A stretch of 64,000 nucleotides of DNA from Erythrobacter sp. HKB08 (GCF_004114695.1 NZ_CP035310.1:124001-188000), one strand, 5' to 3'; numbered from the stretch's first letter, positions 43,523 to 55,482 are shown. Notes: generated from the letters alone by a model not told the origin. Program-made: numbers and translations.

Positions 43523-44536
43523 TCAACTCTGCCCGCGTATTTCGGAGAGTTTTCGTTCCCACTGCAGCGCATGGCCGATAATCGTATCGAGATCGGCATG
43601 GCGCGGCTGCCAGGGCAGGGTCGCCTTGAGGCGCGAGGGATCGGAAATGAGCGAGCCCGGATCGCCTTCGCGGCGCGGCTCCATCCGCCGCTCGATCGTG
43701 CGGTTGGTCACCCGGTCGACCGCATCAAGCACTTCCAGCACCGAGAAGCCGCGCCCGTAGCCGCAGTTCATGGTGAGCGAGGTCTCCGGCGAGGCGACCA
43801 GTTCCTCCAGCGCGAGAACATGCGCATTCGCGAGGTCGGAGACGTGGATGTAGTCGCGCACCCCCGTACCGTCGGGCGTGTCGTAATCGGTCCCGAACAC
43901 CGCGACATGGTCGCGCTTGCCGAGGGCCGCCTCGACCGCGACCTTGATGAGATGCGTCGCCCCGGCCGTCGACTGGCCGGTGCGCCCGTCTGGATCGGCC
44001 CCCGCGACATTGAAGTAGCGCAGCGCGCAATAATTCATGTCGTGCGCGGCAGCGGTATCGGCGAGCATCCGCTCGGTCATCAGCTTCGACCAGCCATAGG
44101 GGTTGATCGGCGCCTGCGGCGTGTCTTCCGTCACCGCCTCGACATCGGGAATGCCATAGGTCGCGGCGGTCGAACTGAAGATGAAATGCTTCACCCCGCC
44201 TTTGACCGCAGCCTCGATCAGCGCGCGGCTCTTCACCGTGTTGTTATGGTAGTATTTGAGCGGGTCGGAGACGCTTTCGGGCACCACGACCGAGCCGGCG
44301 AAATGCATGATCGCGCCGGTCCCCTGCTCTTCGAAGATCCGCGCGAGAAGCGCCTGGTCTTCGATATCGCCTTCGTAGAACGGCACGCCTTTTGGCACGG
44401 CAAAGCGGAAGCCGGTGACGAGATTGTCGATCACCGCGACCGGCCATCCGGCATCGCGCAGCGCGAGCACCGCATGGCTGCCGATATAGCCGGCCCCGCC
44501 GGTCACCAGCACGCTGAAGGGTTTTGCCTGATTCAT
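43523..44536 (-). CDS. galE: UDP-glucose 4-epimerase
   Basis: Interconverts UDP-glucose and UDP-galactose for polysaccharide and LPS synthesis. The 337-residue extended short-chain dehydrogenase has GGAGYIGS (13-20), the SSTAATYG segment and catalytic PYGWSK with the YxxxK pair. ATG 44536 is chosen over a much longer open frame (to 44866) without family similarity. No other sugar-nucleotide gene is adjacent. Confidence 0.94.
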   Translation of the reverse strand: MNQAKPFSVLVTGGAGYIGSHAVLALRDAGWPVAVIDNLVTGFRFAVPKGVPFYEGDIEDQALLARIFEEQGTGAIMHFAGSVVVPESVSDPLKYYHNNTVKSRALIEAAVKGGVKHFIFSSTAATYGIPDVEAVTEDTPQAPINPYGWSKLMTERMLADTAAAHDMNYCALRYFNVAGADPDGRTGQSTAGATHLIKVAVEAALGKRDHVAVFGTDYDTPDGTGVRDYIHVSDLANAHVLALEELVASPETSLTMNCGYGRGFSVLEVLDAVDRVTNRTIERRMEPRREGDPGSLISDPSRLKATLPWQPRHADLDTIIGHALQWERKLSEIRGQS

Positions 44537-44654
44537 CCACGAATCCCTAGCATTGCCGCCCATCACAAGGGTTAACGCGGGCAGGTTTTTCCGCCATGAG
44601 GCGAAGCGGTGGGGCAACCGGTCCGCCCGCGGACCCGTCACAGGAGCTTGAGCA

Positions 44655-45290
44655 ATGTCGATTTTCCGCCCTGCCGCCAAGGGCCTGCTTGCCGCAATGG
44701 GTGCCGCATCGCTTGCCGCCTGCGCCGCCGGCGTTCCGCCGCCCGGCCCGGTTTCCGTCACCCGCTTCATCGAACCGGCGAACCTTGCGCAGTACGATGG
44801 CGCGCGTTTCTTCGTCGAGACCGCGCCCGGCCGCGAGGAGCTCGCCAGCGAACTCGCACCGTACAAGGCAGCCGTCGCAGCCGAACTTGCCGAACGCGGC
44901 TATGTCGAAAGCGATCGCGAAGGCGCGGATTTCATCGCGCAGGTCCGGCTCGACCAGAGCGTCAGCGGCACGCCGCGCAACCGTCAGTCGCCCGTCAGCG
45001 TGGGCGTCGGCGGTTCGACCGGGAGCTATGGTTCGGGTGTTGGCGTCGGTATCGGCATCAATCTCGGCGGCGATCGTCGCCGGGGCGAGGAGCTTACCAC
45101 CCAGCTCGGCGTGATGCTCCGCGACAAGGAGAGCGCCGCGACATTTTGGGAAGGCCGCGCGCAATTTTCGGTAAGCGTAAATTCACCTTTCGCCAATAGC
45201 GAGACCGGCGCTACGGCGGTCGCAGATGCCATGTTCCGGGAGTTTCCCGGCAACAATGGCGAAACAATAGAAGTCAGGGTTTCCGAGTGA
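44655..45290 (+). CDS. DUF4136 lipoprotein (second copy)
   Basis: A 211-residue precursor with lipobox SLAAC (Cys23), a glycine-rich middle ([20 protein letters not shown]) and the C-terminal [19 protein letters not shown], nearly the same as DAMFTDFPGNSGETLRISI in the copy at 11225-11926. Function unknown. ATG 44655 follows AGGAGC. The stop overlaps the GTG of the carboxypeptidase gene as GTGA. Confidence 0.85.
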   Translation: MSIFRPAAKGLLAAMGAASLAACAAGVPPPGPVSVTRFIEPANLAQYDGARFFVETAPGREELASELAPYKAAVAAELAERGYVESDREGADFIAQVRLDQSVSGTPRNRQSPVSVGVGGSTGSYGSGVGVGIGINLGGDRRRGEELTTQLGVMLRDKESAATFWEGRAQFSVSVNSPFANSETGATAVADAMFREFPGNNGETIEVRVSE

Positions 45291-46420
45291 GCAATATCCA
45301 GATCGATGCCAATTTCGACAGCGGCAATATCGAGGTGCTGTCGGTAGAGGGGGCATCGGCCACCCTCGCGATCCGCAAGGATCACATGTCCGAATTCAAG
45401 CAGTGGTTCCACTTCCGCGTCACCGGCGCTGCGGGCCGCGAGATCACCCTGAAGATCACCGGCCTCGAGAAATCCGCCTATCCGGGCGGCTGGCCGGACT
45501 ACAACTGCCGCGTCTCGGAAGATCGCGAGTACTGGGCGGCCACCGCGTCGAGCTACGACAAGGACGAGGACGGCGGCACGCTCACCGTGCGCTACACGCC
45601 CGCCTCCGACATTGCCTGGTTCGCCTATTTCGCGCCCTATTCGATGGAGCGTCACCACGATCTCGTGGCCGAGGCGGCTGCGAGCGAGGGCGTGCGCTAC
45701 GAGCGCCTCGGCGAAACGCTCGACGGGCAGCCGATCGACTACCTGACCTTCGGCGAGGGCGAGACGGTCGTCTGGCTCTACGCCCGCCAGCATCCCGGCG
45801 AGACGCAGGCCGAATGGTGGATGGAAGGCATGCTCGAGCAGATGACCGACCTGTCCGATTCGGTTGCCCGTGCGCTGCGCGAACGCTGCACCTTCCACGT
45901 CGTGCCCAACTGCAACCCGGACGGCTCGCGCCGTGGCCATCTCCGCACCAATGCGGTCGGCACCAACCTCAACCGCGAGTGGGACACGCCGACGGCCGAG
46001 AAATCGCCCGAAGTCCTCGCGATCCGTAACAAGATGGACGAAACCGGCGTCGACTTCGCAATGGACGTTCATGGCGACGAGGCGATCCCGGCAGTCTTCC
46101 TCGCAGGCTATGAAGGCATTCCCGACCTGACCGAGGAACACCTCGCAGGCTTTACCGATTACCGCGCGATCCTCGACCGGCGCACGCCCGACTTCCAGAT
46201 CGCCAAGGGCTATCCGGTCTCGAAGCCCGGCACCGCCAATATGTCGATGAGCACCACGCAGGTCGCCCACCGCTTCGGCGCGACGGCGATGACGCTGGAA
46301 ATGCCCTACAAGGACAACGACGATTGTCCCGACCCCGAGCAGAACTGGTCGCCGGAACGCTGCAAGCAGCTCGGCAAGGACTGCATGGGCGCGCTGCTGG
46401 AATGGCTCCAGCGCGGCTGA
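45287..46420 (+). CDS. M14-family zinc carboxypeptidase (cytosolic carboxypeptidase-like)
   Basis: A 377-residue protein with an N-terminal beta-rich domain (about 1-120) and an M14 catalytic domain of the cytosolic-carboxypeptidase type. Zinc ligands are in RQHPGET (His169, Glu172) and MDVHGDE (His262); NLNREW (227-232) is the substrate-binding segment, and Glu338 in MTLEMPY is the catalytic base. No signal peptide is seen, so it is cytoplasmic. Eukaryotic relatives remove glutamate from tubulin; the bacterial target is unknown. GTG 45287 is coupled to the DUF4136 gene. Confidence 0.88.
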   Translation: MSNIQIDANFDSGNIEVLSVEGASATLAIRKDHMSEFKQWFHFRVTGAAGREITLKITGLEKSAYPGGWPDYNCRVSEDREYWAATASSYDKDEDGGTLTVRYTPASDIAWFAYFAPYSMERHHDLVAEAAASEGVRYERLGETLDGQPIDYLTFGEGETVVWLYARQHPGETQAEWWMEGMLEQMTDLSDSVARALRERCTFHVVPNCNPDGSRRGHLRTNAVGTNLNREWDTPTAEKSPEVLAIRNKMDETGVDFAMDVHGDEAIPAVFLAGYEGIPDLTEEHLAGFTDYRAILDRRTPDFQIAKGYPVSKPGTANMSMSTTQVAHRFGATAMTLEMPYKDNDDCPDPEQNWSPERCKQLGKDCMGALLEWLQRG

Positions 46421-46448
46421 GCTTTCCCGATTTCAATGAAATAGAGAG

Positions 46449-46482
46449 CGGGCCGGTGGCGATAAGCTGCCGGCCCGTTTTT
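46449..46482 (+). terminator. Terminator after the M14 carboxypeptidase gene
   Basis: CGGGCCGG (46449-46456) and CCGGCCCG (46470-46477) pair perfectly, followed by TTTTT. It lies between the convergent carboxypeptidase and cdd genes. Confidence 0.88.
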
Positions 46483-46493
46483 CTTGTGGCAGC

Positions 46494-46898
46494 TCAGACG
46501 AGGCTGGCGGGTCCGAATGCATCCGGCAGCAGCGCGGAGAGCGTCGTGCGCCGCACCTCGTCCGGGCCGACGCAGAGGATGTCCGGGTCCGTCCCGCCGA
46601 GCTGGGCAAGCTCGTTGAGAACCTGGCGGCAGCGGCCGCACGGCGTGATCGGCGCATCGCCCGGGCCGGTCACCGCGACCGCTTCCAGCCCGCCGCGAAC
46701 GCCTGCATCCATCGCCTTGGCGACGGCGACCGTCTCGGCGCACAGGGCAAGGCCGTAGCTCGCATTCTCGATATTGGTGCCGGTCACGACCGTCCCGTCG
46801 GAGAAGAGCAACGCCGAGCCCACGGCAAAGCGCGAATAGGGCGAATAGCTTTGCGCGGCAGCCTCGCGTGCGGCGGCGATCAGGTCTTCGTCGGTCAT
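46494..46898 (-). CDS. cdd: Cytidine deaminase
   Basis: Converts cytidine and deoxycytidine to uridine and deoxyuridine. The 134-residue homotetrameric-type enzyme has the zinc and catalytic motif CAE (53-55) and PCGRC (86-90), with FAVGSALL and NIENASYG. ATG 46898 is used; the frame runs on upstream without similarity. It follows the GH25 gene by 14 bp and may be co-transcribed. Confidence 0.95.
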   Translation of the reverse strand: MTDEDLIAAAREAAAQSYSPYSRFAVGSALLFSDGTVVTGTNIENASYGLALCAETVAVAKAMDAGVRGGLEAVAVTGPGDAPITPCGRCRQVLNELAQLGGTDPDILCVGPDEVRRTTLSALLPDAFGPASLV

Positions 46899-46912
46899 TC
46901 TCGGGCCTTCCT

Positions 46913-47614
46913 TCACGGCTGCACCACCACCCATTCGATCGGCTCCTCGCTCGCTTCGCTGAGCAGGTCCTCGTTGGCCGACCATAGCAGCCACGGGCGG
47001 CCCGCATAGGTCGGCACGAAGCGGGTGCGGTTGACCCACAAGTTACGCTCGATCCTGCGCGCGAGGCCGTATTCGGCCTCGAACTCAGGCTCGACCTTGA
47101 GGATCGCGGGCTTGCCCGCATGGGTCTCGATCTGGTTGATCAGCGTCATAAGCTCGCTGTGCACGGCAGCCTCGTTGACCCGCTCCTCGCAAGCCTCGCC
47201 GGTGCGCGAAAGCGCGATGACCGGCGGAAGCATGTCCGCGCCGCGCGGGACCGTGGTGACGAAATTCGCCGACTGCCCGTCGGCCATGGTGCAGGGATCG
47301 AACCGGTGGACCGCGCCGACCTGCAGCCCTGCCTCGCGCGCGGCGGAGAAATTGCGGCTGAAGCGCGCGTCCTTTGCTCCGGCGCCGATGCTCGCCTCGA
47401 GATATACGAAGTTTGCACCCAGCGCCCGCAGCGTGCGGAAATTCACTGCCCCTTCCGCCTCGCCGACCAGCGCGCCCTGGTCGGGATAGGCGTCCTCGCC
47501 CGGCGTCCAGTGCTGGACGTCCCACCAGAACCACCCGCCCGCGACCAGCGCGGCGAGCAGCAGCACGCCGAGCGTGCGCGCGATCCAGGGATTGCGTTTC
47601 GTCCTGCGACCCAC
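46913..47614 (-). CDS. GH25-family lysozyme with N-terminal anchor
   Basis: A 233-residue protein with one membrane segment (about 12-30) and a glycoside hydrolase family 25 domain (NFVYLEASIGAGAKDARF, AREAGLQVGAVHRFDP, AILKVEPEFE, ending IEWVVVQP). Family members cut the N-acetylmuramic-acid linkage of peptidoglycan. Catalytic acids are probably in the YLEAS and KVEPEFE strands. GTG 47614 is preceded by AGGAA. It lies between the UPF0262 gene and cdd on the minus strand. Confidence 0.82.
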   Translation of the reverse strand: MGRRTKRNPWIARTLGVLLLAALVAGGWFWWDVQHWTPGEDAYPDQGALVGEAEGAVNFRTLRALGANFVYLEASIGAGAKDARFSRNFSAAREAGLQVGAVHRFDPCTMADGQSANFVTTVPRGADMLPPVIALSRTGEACEERVNEAAVHSELMTLINQIETHAGKPAILKVEPEFEAEYGLARRIERNLWVNRTRFVPTYAGRPWLLWSANEDLLSEASEEPIEWVVVQP

Positions 47615-47621
47615 GGTATTC

Positions 47622-48122
47622 CTAACCCTTGATATGAAGCACGCAGATGAGCGTGAAGAGGCGGCGCGCGGTGGCGAAATCGGTTTCGATCTTGCCTTCC
47701 AGCTTCTCCATCAGGAGCTCGGCCGCCTCGTTGTGGATGCCGCGCCGCGCCATGTCGATCGTCTCGATTTCCGCCGGGGTCGCCTTGCGGATCGCTTGGT
47801 AATAGCTGTCGCAGATCGCGAAATATTCGCGGATCGGCCGGCGGAAACGTGCAAGGCCGAGAATCAGGGTCTCGACCGCTTCGCCGTCCATCGTGCGGAT
47901 TTCCATCGCCAGCCGCCCGTCGACCACCGCGAGGCGCAGCTTGTACGGCCCGTCGTATCCCTTGCCCGCCGCGCGCACCGGCTTGAACACGTTTTCCTCG
48001 ATCAGATCGTAGATCGCGACGCGCCGTTCCTGTTCGATATCCGCATTGCGCCAGAGGATCGTGTCCTCGTCGAGCGCGATATGCGCGATGCGAAATTTTT
48101 CTGACGGGTCGGCGCGGGTCAT
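47622..48122 (-). CDS. UPF0262 family protein
   Basis: A 166-residue protein of a family restricted mainly to alphaproteobacteria, function unknown. The conserved parts FRIAHIALDEDTILWRN, EQERRVAIYDLIEEN and the ending FTLICVLHIKG are present. ATG 48122 matches the family start. It is divergent from dnaB and 7 bp from the GH25 gene. Confidence 0.88.
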   Translation of the reverse strand: MTRADPSEKFRIAHIALDEDTILWRNADIEQERRVAIYDLIEENVFKPVRAAGKGYDGPYKLRLAVVDGRLAMEIRTMDGEAVETLILGLARFRRPIREYFAICDSYYQAIRKATPAEIETIDMARRGIHNEAAELLMEKLEGKIETDFATARRLFTLICVLHIKG

Positions 48123-48252
48123 GATTGATGCTGCCTTCGCAGATTGCGGCGGGTCTCGGCAAGCGTTTCCAAACTCATCCCCGCTATCCACAATGAAGTG
48201 CAGCAATCGCGCACTTGCCAGCAGCGCCTTCGCTTGCGCAAAAGGGGCCGCG

Positions 48253-49779
48253 ATGGCCGACCAAGATCTCCTGATAAGAAACGACGACATGACCGACACG
48301 GGCGCCGGCAACGGCGGCGGGCAGAGCCTGCCGAGCAATATCGAAGCCGAAGCCGCCTTCCTCGGTGCAGTCCTGATCGACAACCGCGTGCTCGAGGAAT
48401 TGCCGATTGCGATTCGCCCCGAGCATTTCTTCGAACCGCTCCACCAGCGAATTTTCGATCGCATCACCCGGCTGGTCGAACGCGGCGCGGTGGTCACGCC
48501 GGTCACGCTCAAGCCCTATTTCGAAGCGGATGAGGCGCTGAAGGAATTGGGGGGGATCACCTATCTCGCCAAGCTGACCGCCGACGGCCAGGGCCTGCTC
48601 GCCCCGCGCGAGCTTTGCCAACAGATCTACGACCTCGCCCTGCTGCGTGAACTCGTCAGCGTCGGGCGCAATCTCGTCGAAGGCGCGCTCGACACGAGCG
48701 ACGAGGTCGCGCCGATGGACCGCATCTCGCAGGCCGAAGCGAGCCTCTTCGCAGTAGCAGAGGGCGCGACCACGGGCAGCGAGGCCTCCAATTTCCGCGA
48801 CGCCGCGATCACCGCGATCAAGCACGTCGAAGCGGCAATGAATTCGGGCGGCGGCCTGTCGGGCAAGACCTCTGGCCTCGGCTCGATCGACGACAAGACG
48901 TCGGGCCTGCACGATTCCGACCTCATCATCCTCGCCGGGCGTCCGGGCATGGGCAAGACCTCGCTCGCGACCAATATCGCCTTCAACTGCGCCGAGAAAC
49001 ATCTCGAATGGCAGCAGGACGGCGGCGAATTCAATTACGGCGCGCCTGTCGCCTTCTTCAGCCTCGAGATGAGCGCCGACCAGCTGGCGACGCGTATCCT
49101 CGCCGAGCAGGCAGGCATTTCGAGCGAGGCGCTGCGGTCGGGCAAGATGAGCCGCGACGACTTCCAGAAGCTGAGCTTCGCGAGCCAACGGCTGGCCGAA
49201 CTGCCGCTCTATATCGACGACACGCCCGCGCTCACCATCGGCGGCCTGCGCACCCGCGCAAGGCGCCTGAAGCGGCGGCACGACATCGGACTGATCGTGG
49301 TCGACTATCTGCAGCTGCTGCAGGGTTCGGGCCGCGCGACCGACAATCGCGTGAACGAAATTTCCGAAATCAGCCGCGGCCTGAAGACGCTGGCCAAGGA
49401 ACTCAGCGTGCCGGTCATTGCGCTTTCCCAGCTCAGCCGTGCGGTCGAGCAGCGCGAGGACAAGCGCCCGATGCTCTCCGACCTGCGCGAATCGGGCTCG
49501 ATCGAGCAGGACGCGGACATGGTGTGGTTCATCTACCGCGCCGACTACTACCACGAAGCGATCCGCCCCGACCCGCCGAGCGACAGCTCGTCCGAGGCGG
49601 AGAAAGAGAAATACCGCATCTGGGAAGACCGCTACCTGGAGCTGAAGAACAAGGCGACGCTGATCGTCGCCAAGCAGCGCCATGGTTCGACCGGCAATGT
49701 CCCGCTGCTGTTCCAGAGCGAGATCACCAAGTTCACCTCGCCGAGCAAGAAGGACTACTCGGACTGGGGCTACGAATAG
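48253..49779 (+). CDS. dnaB: Replicative DNA helicase DnaB
   Basis: Hexameric 5'-3' helicase of the replication fork. The 508-residue product has the N-terminal scaffold domain (about 25-130: PSNIEAEAAFLGAVLID), a linker, and the RecA-like helicase core with GRPGMGKTS as P-loop, a DYLQLL Walker B and ALSQLSRAVEQR. ATG 48253 follows AAAGGGG; an open frame before it has no similarity. Together with dnaA, the window carries two initiation proteins, about 28 kb apart. Confidence 0.96.
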   Translation: MADQDLLIRNDDMTDTGAGNGGGQSLPSNIEAEAAFLGAVLIDNRVLEELPIAIRPEHFFEPLHQRIFDRITRLVERGAVVTPVTLKPYFEADEALKELGGITYLAKLTADGQGLLAPRELCQQIYDLALLRELVSVGRNLVEGALDTSDEVAPMDRISQAEASLFAVAEGATTGSEASNFRDAAITAIKHVEAAMNSGGGLSGKTSGLGSIDDKTSGLHDSDLIILAGRPGMGKTSLATNIAFNCAEKHLEWQQDGGEFNYGAPVAFFSLEMSADQLATRILAEQAGISSEALRSGKMSRDDFQKLSFASQRLAELPLYIDDTPALTIGGLRTRARRLKRRHDIGLIVVDYLQLLQGSGRATDNRVNEISEISRGLKTLAKELSVPVIALSQLSRAVEQREDKRPMLSDLRESGSIEQDADMVWFIYRADYYHEAIRPDPPSDSSSEAEKEKYRIWEDRYLELKNKATLIVAKQRHGSTGNVPLLFQSEITKFTSPSKKDYSDWGYE

Positions 49780-49788
49780 GCTTGTCGC

Positions 49789-50979
49789 CTATTGGCCGAG
49801 GTTGAGCCGGCGGCTCACCGTGTAGTCGATCACGCCGACCAGCAGCCAGCTGAGCCACCAGCGCACGCGGTTCACCACCCCTGCCCGGCTGCGGTGCAGT
49901 TCGGGCGTGATGACCTGGCTCGCGCCGGCATGGCTGTCGATGAAGCGGCGCATGCGCTCGGCAAGGTCCGAATCCTCGATCCGCACCATCAGCTCGAGGT
50001 TGAGGTAGAGGCTGCGCATGTCGAAATTGGCGCTGCCGATATAGGTCTTGTCGTCGATCACGATCAGCTTGGTGTGCAGCATGCGCGGGCGGAACTCGAA
50101 AATCTCCGCGTCGCGCTTGAGCAGGTAGGAATAGAGCGAGCGGGTCGCGCCGATGGTCGCGCCATTGTCCGACTTGGCGGCGAGCACCAGCCGCGCCTCG
50201 CCCCGCTTCCCGATCGTCGCGATGCGCTTCAAGAGGCGGTAGGCGGGCGAGAAATAGGCCATCACCATATCGAGCCGCGAGGCATGGATCAGATCGTGCC
50301 CGACATGGCGCGCCCAGCTCGACAGGCCGACGGTAGGGCCGCCGATCAGCAGCCGCACTGTGCCCTCGCCCGGCTGCCATTCGCGCACCATCTTGCGGAT
50401 CGCGCGGAACTGCGCCTTGGGCCGGTGGGCCCATTCCGAAAGCGCATCGAACCACCGCGTGAGGTCTTCGACGACCGCCCCCTCGATCGCGACACCGAGG
50501 TCCTGCCAGCCCTCGCCCGCTTTTTCCGCGAAATAGCTGTCCTCGATATTGAACCCGCCGATCATCGCGCGCTTGCCGTCGGCGATGATCAGCTTCTGGT
50601 GGTTGCGGATGAGGTAGCGGCGGCTCCATTTCGGGCTGAAGCGGTCGAAAGTGCCGCCTGCCTCGACCAATGGGGCGAAGAAGCTGTCGGGCGCCTCGGC
50701 CCCGAAGCCGTCGACCATCAGCTGGACCCTGACCCCGCGCCGGGCCGCCTCGACCAGCGCATCGCGCACTTCGGTGCCCACACGGTCGGCGGAGTAGATG
50801 TAGAAGCACAGCCGCAGGCTCTCGCGCGCCGAGGCAATCAGGTCGAGGATTGCAGCGAGCCTGTCGTCGCCGCCGGGCAGGACGCACAGGTGATGCCCCT
50901 GCGCGTCGAACTCGAACACGGCGGGATCGTCCCACGCAGGCGTTTTCGACCGCCCCTTCGAGATCTCCTGCCCGACCAT
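49789..50979 (-). CDS. Phospholipase D/cardiolipin synthase-like protein
   Basis: A 396-residue member of the PLD superfamily with two HKD motifs: H127-x-K129-x4-D134 ([18 protein letters not shown]) and H302-x-K304-x4-D309 ([16 protein letters not shown]). It lacks the N-terminal membrane helices of ClsA, resembling ClsB/ClsC-type enzymes that make cardiolipin. A possible amphipathic helix is at the C-terminus ([16 protein letters not shown]). ATG 50979 is chosen to leave room for the divergent rpoZ promoter. An upstream start at 51090 would reach into rpoZ. Confidence 0.87.
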   Translation of the reverse strand: MVGQEISKGRSKTPAWDDPAVFEFDAQGHHLCVLPGGDDRLAAILDLIASARESLRLCFYIYSADRVGTEVRDALVEAARRGVRVQLMVDGFGAEAPDSFFAPLVEAGGTFDRFSPKWSRRYLIRNHQKLIIADGKRAMIGGFNIEDSYFAEKAGEGWQDLGVAIEGAVVEDLTRWFDALSEWAHRPKAQFRAIRKMVREWQPGEGTVRLLIGGPTVGLSSWARHVGHDLIHASRLDMVMAYFSPAYRLLKRIATIGKRGEARLVLAAKSDNGATIGATRSLYSYLLKRDAEIFEFRPRMLHTKLIVIDDKTYIGSANFDMRSLYLNLELMVRIEDSDLAERMRRFIDSHAGASQVITPELHRSRAGVVNRVRWWLSWLLVGVIDYTVSRRLNLGQ

Positions 50980-51021
50980 CGCAACCGGCCCTAACGCATG
51001 GGCCGCAGCCCGCGCAATTCC

Positions 51022-51050
51022 TTGACTCGCGCCCTCCCCCGCCTTATCTG
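51022..51050 (+). promoter_or_regulatory. Sigma70-type promoter of rpoZ
   Basis: TTGACT at 51022-51027, 17 bp, TATCTG at 51045-51050 match a housekeeping promoter 40 bp before the rpoZ start. Confidence 0.75.
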
Positions 51051-51089
51051 GCGCACTTTCCCGAAACACCAAGCTTATCGGAGTGCCCA

Positions 51090-51434
51090 ATGGCGCGCGT
51101 TACTGTCGAAGATTGTGTCGACAAGGTTCCCAACCGGTTCGATCTCGTCCTGCTTGCCGCACAGCGTGCGCGCGAGATTTCCGGTGGTGCCGAACTGACG
51201 ATCGATCGCGACCGCGACAAGAACCCGGTCGTCGCCCTGCGCGAAATCGCCGAGCAGACGATCAAGCCGAAGGAACTGCACGAAGCGGTCGTCACCAACC
51301 TGCAGAAGATCCTGCCGGACGATGAGGACGAAGCCGATGAAATCGGTTCGCTGAGCCAGTCGGCCGAGGCGCTGCGGATCACCGCATCCGCCCCGACCCG
51401 CTCGACTTCGATCGGTGCCGACTACGACGGCTGA
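51090..51434 (+). CDS. rpoZ: RNA polymerase omega subunit
   Basis: The 114-residue omega subunit, which helps RNA polymerase assembly. Signatures are [33 protein letters not shown] and [12 protein letters not shown] serine/threonine-rich tail is typical of alphaproteobacteria. Followed by a strong terminator. In other bacteria it is near spoT; here it is alone between a PLD gene and a DUF3667 gene. Confidence 0.95.
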   Translation: MARVTVEDCVDKVPNRFDLVLLAAQRAREISGGAELTIDRDRDKNPVVALREIAEQTIKPKELHEAVVTNLQKILPDDEDEADEIGSLSQSAEALRITASAPTRSTSIGADYDG

Positions 51435-51470
51435 GCCGCCGCGCACCGCAAGGGACTGAATAGTCCAGGC

Positions 51471-51500
51471 AAAAGCCGCTCCGAACCGGGGCGGCTTTTT
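51471..51500 (+). terminator. Rho-independent terminator of rpoZ
   Basis: AAAAGCCGCTCC and GGGGCGGCTTTTT pair around GAACC, ending in a T run. Confidence 0.88.
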
Positions 51501-51558
51501 GCGTTGCAGCACAGCCCCTCTCCGCGATAGGCTCGCCTTTGCGAAGAGAGGGGGTCTC

Positions 51559-52731
51559 ATGAGCGACATCGGCGAAGCATTCGGCTCGGCAGTGCAGGGC
51601 GGCCTGTTCGCGCGCGCGATCGAACCCCATTCGGGCGCGAAGTCCGCCCACCCCAACCAGCCCGAGAATTGCGAGAACTGCGGGACGCCGCTGCAAGGCG
51701 CCTATTGCCACGCCTGCGGCCAGCGCGGGCACATCCACCGCACCATCGGCGGTTTCATGCATGAGTTGCTCCACGGCGCGCTGCATTTCGAAGGCAAGCT
51801 GTGGCGCACATTGCCGATGCTGGTGTTCAAGCCGGGCCAGCTTACCCGCCGCTATATCGACGGGCAGCGCGCACGCTTCGTCTCGCCGATGGCGCTGTTC
51901 CTGTTCTCCATCTTCCTCATGTTCGCCATCTTCCAGCTTGCCGGCATCACTGCGCCGACCGAGATCAAGGGCAACCAGGCAGAGCAGCTGCGCGAACTGG
52001 CGATCAGCGAAGTCACCCGCTTGGAAGCGAAGCAGGACGAGCTGAACGCGCAGCTGGCCGAGGGCGATCTGGAGCCGGGAGAACGCCAGCAGCTGCAGGT
52101 CGAGCTCCAGCAGGTCGAGCGCGAGCTCGAAGGCATCGCCTCGGCGCAGGAGGAGATCCCGTTCCTCGCCGGCGTGACCGAAGCTGCCGACAAGGCCGAC
52201 GAGCCCGCCGCCGAGGAGCCCACACCCGATAGCGAGGAACGGGACACGGTCATCGACCTGTCGGAAGACAAGACCGCCAAGATGACGGTCGGCTCCTCGG
52301 ATGTCGCCTTCGTAGAAGCCGCAGTCGACAAATGGCGCAAGAACCCCGGGCTGATGCTCTACAAATTGCAGGCGAATTTCTACAAGTTCAGCTGGCTGCT
52401 GATCCCGCTATCGATCCCCTTCGTGTGGCTGCTGTTCGCCTGGAAGCGCCGCTTCAAGGCCTACGACCACGCAATCTTCGTGACCTATTCGCTCAGCTTC
52501 ATGACGTTGCTGATCATCACCGCGACCTTGCTCGGCGTGGCCGGGGCACCGTCGGTGGCGGTCATCAGCCTGCTGATGACTGTGCCGCCGCTCCATCTCT
52601 ACAAGCACCTGCGAAAGACTTACGAGATCGGCCGGTTCAGCACGATCTGGCGGCTGCTCGTCCTCAGCAGCTTCATCGTGGTGATCCTGATGATCTTCCT
52701 GCAAATCCTGATCCTGCTCGGGGCGTTCTGA
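51559..52731 (+). CDS. DUF3667 membrane protein with N-terminal zinc ribbon
   Basis: A 390-residue protein with a zinc-ribbon-like start (CENC at 38-41, CHAC at 50-53), a conserved RTIGGFMHELLHGALHFEGKL segment, one membrane helix (about 112-132), a soluble coiled-coil and acidic region (about 135-260), and four C-terminal membrane helices. This is the DUF3667 layout; function unknown. ATG 51559 follows GAGAGGGGG. Terminates convergent to ftsH. Confidence 0.8.
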   Translation: MSDIGEAFGSAVQGGLFARAIEPHSGAKSAHPNQPENCENCGTPLQGAYCHACGQRGHIHRTIGGFMHELLHGALHFEGKLWRTLPMLVFKPGQLTRRYIDGQRARFVSPMALFLFSIFLMFAIFQLAGITAPTEIKGNQAEQLRELAISEVTRLEAKQDELNAQLAEGDLEPGERQQLQVELQQVERELEGIASAQEEIPFLAGVTEAADKADEPAAEEPTPDSEERDTVIDLSEDKTAKMTVGSSDVAFVEAAVDKWRKNPGLMLYKLQANFYKFSWLLIPLSIPFVWLLFAWKRRFKAYDHAIFVTYSLSFMTLLIITATLLGVAGAPSVAVISLLMTVPPLHLYKHLRKTYEIGRFSTIWRLLVLSSFIVVILMIFLQILILLGAF

Positions 52732-52742
52732 GGACGCATACG

Positions 52743-52776
52743 AAAAAGGGCGCCGCGATTGCTCGCAGCGCCCTTC
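52743..52776. terminator. Hairpin between the DUF3667 gene and ftsH
   Basis: AAGGGCGCCGCG (52746-52757) and CGCAGCGCCCTT (52764-52775) pair with one mismatch. A-rich sequence on the left and T-rich sequence on the right let it act for both convergent genes. Confidence 0.8.
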
Positions 52777-52795
52777 TCGTTTCGGAACTGTAAGA

Positions 52796-54745
<1,950 letters not shown>

Positions 54746-54832
54746 CGCGATGAAGCGTCCTTTCGTAACCCCGATTATGTAGGATCAGGGGCGTGAATGA
54801 CAAGTTGACGCGCGCGCGAAAGGCGTTTGCGA

Positions 54833-55480
54833 CTACGCGTTATTCCGATCAGTCTTATCGAGGGCGTAGGCCTGGAGGAAAACCTCGACCGCGCCCGCGA
54901 TGCGCTGGGCATTGCGTGCATGGTCGTTCCCGGCACCGAAACGGCGCTCCAGATCGCCCAGTCCCTTGCACATCGAGGCGAACTGTTCGGCGGCGAGTTC
55001 CGCATCCTCGACCTGCAATTCGCCGCTGTCGCGCATCGCCTCGATCAGCACGGTGAACGCGCGTTTCATCCGGCGCGGGCCGGCATCGAGGAATGCGATG
55101 CCTATGGCCGGCTCATGCTCGGTTTCCGCCGCGATCCGCCGTTCGAATTGCACCATCTCGTCGCGCGAGAGGAAGGCGACCATCGCTTCGCCGATCGCCG
55201 TGAGCCGTTCCCGCAGGCCGCCGCGCCCGATCGATTCGAGGCTGAAATGCCCGCGGATTTTCTCGCATTCGCGCTCGACCGCGGCAGTGAACAGCCCGCG
55301 CTTGTCGCCGAAGTGGTTGTAGACCGTCACCTTCGATACGCCTGCTTCGGCTGCGATCTGCTCGATTGCGGAGGCGGCGTATCCGTCGCGGAAGAACGCA
55401 TCGGACGCAGCATCGACGATCGCCTCGCGCTTGGCGAGGTCGGTCGGTCGACCAGTCCTTTTCCGCAACTGAGTTGACAA
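54833..55480 (-). CDS. TetR-family repressor of the adjacent exporter
   Basis: A 215-residue regulator with a TetR helix-turn-helix (about 20-58: AAEAGVSKVTVYNHFGDKRGLF) and a ligand-binding helical C-terminal domain. The start TTG 55480 has GGGGA eight bases upstream; no ATG is nearby in this frame. It is divergent from the four-gene exporter and has two tandem 16-bp palindromes directly in front of its start, so it most likely represses the exporter and itself. The inducer is unknown. Confidence 0.88.
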   Translation of the reverse strand: MSTQLRKRTGRPTDLAKREAIVDAASDAFFRDGYAASAIEQIAAEAGVSKVTVYNHFGDKRGLFTAAVERECEKIRGHFSLESIGRGGLRERLTAIGEAMVAFLSRDEMVQFERRIAAETEHEPAIGIAFLDAGPRRMKRAFTVLIEAMRDSGELQVEDAELAAEQFASMCKGLGDLERRFGAGNDHARNAQRIAGAVEVFLQAYALDKTDRNNA

Positions 55481-55482
55481 AG

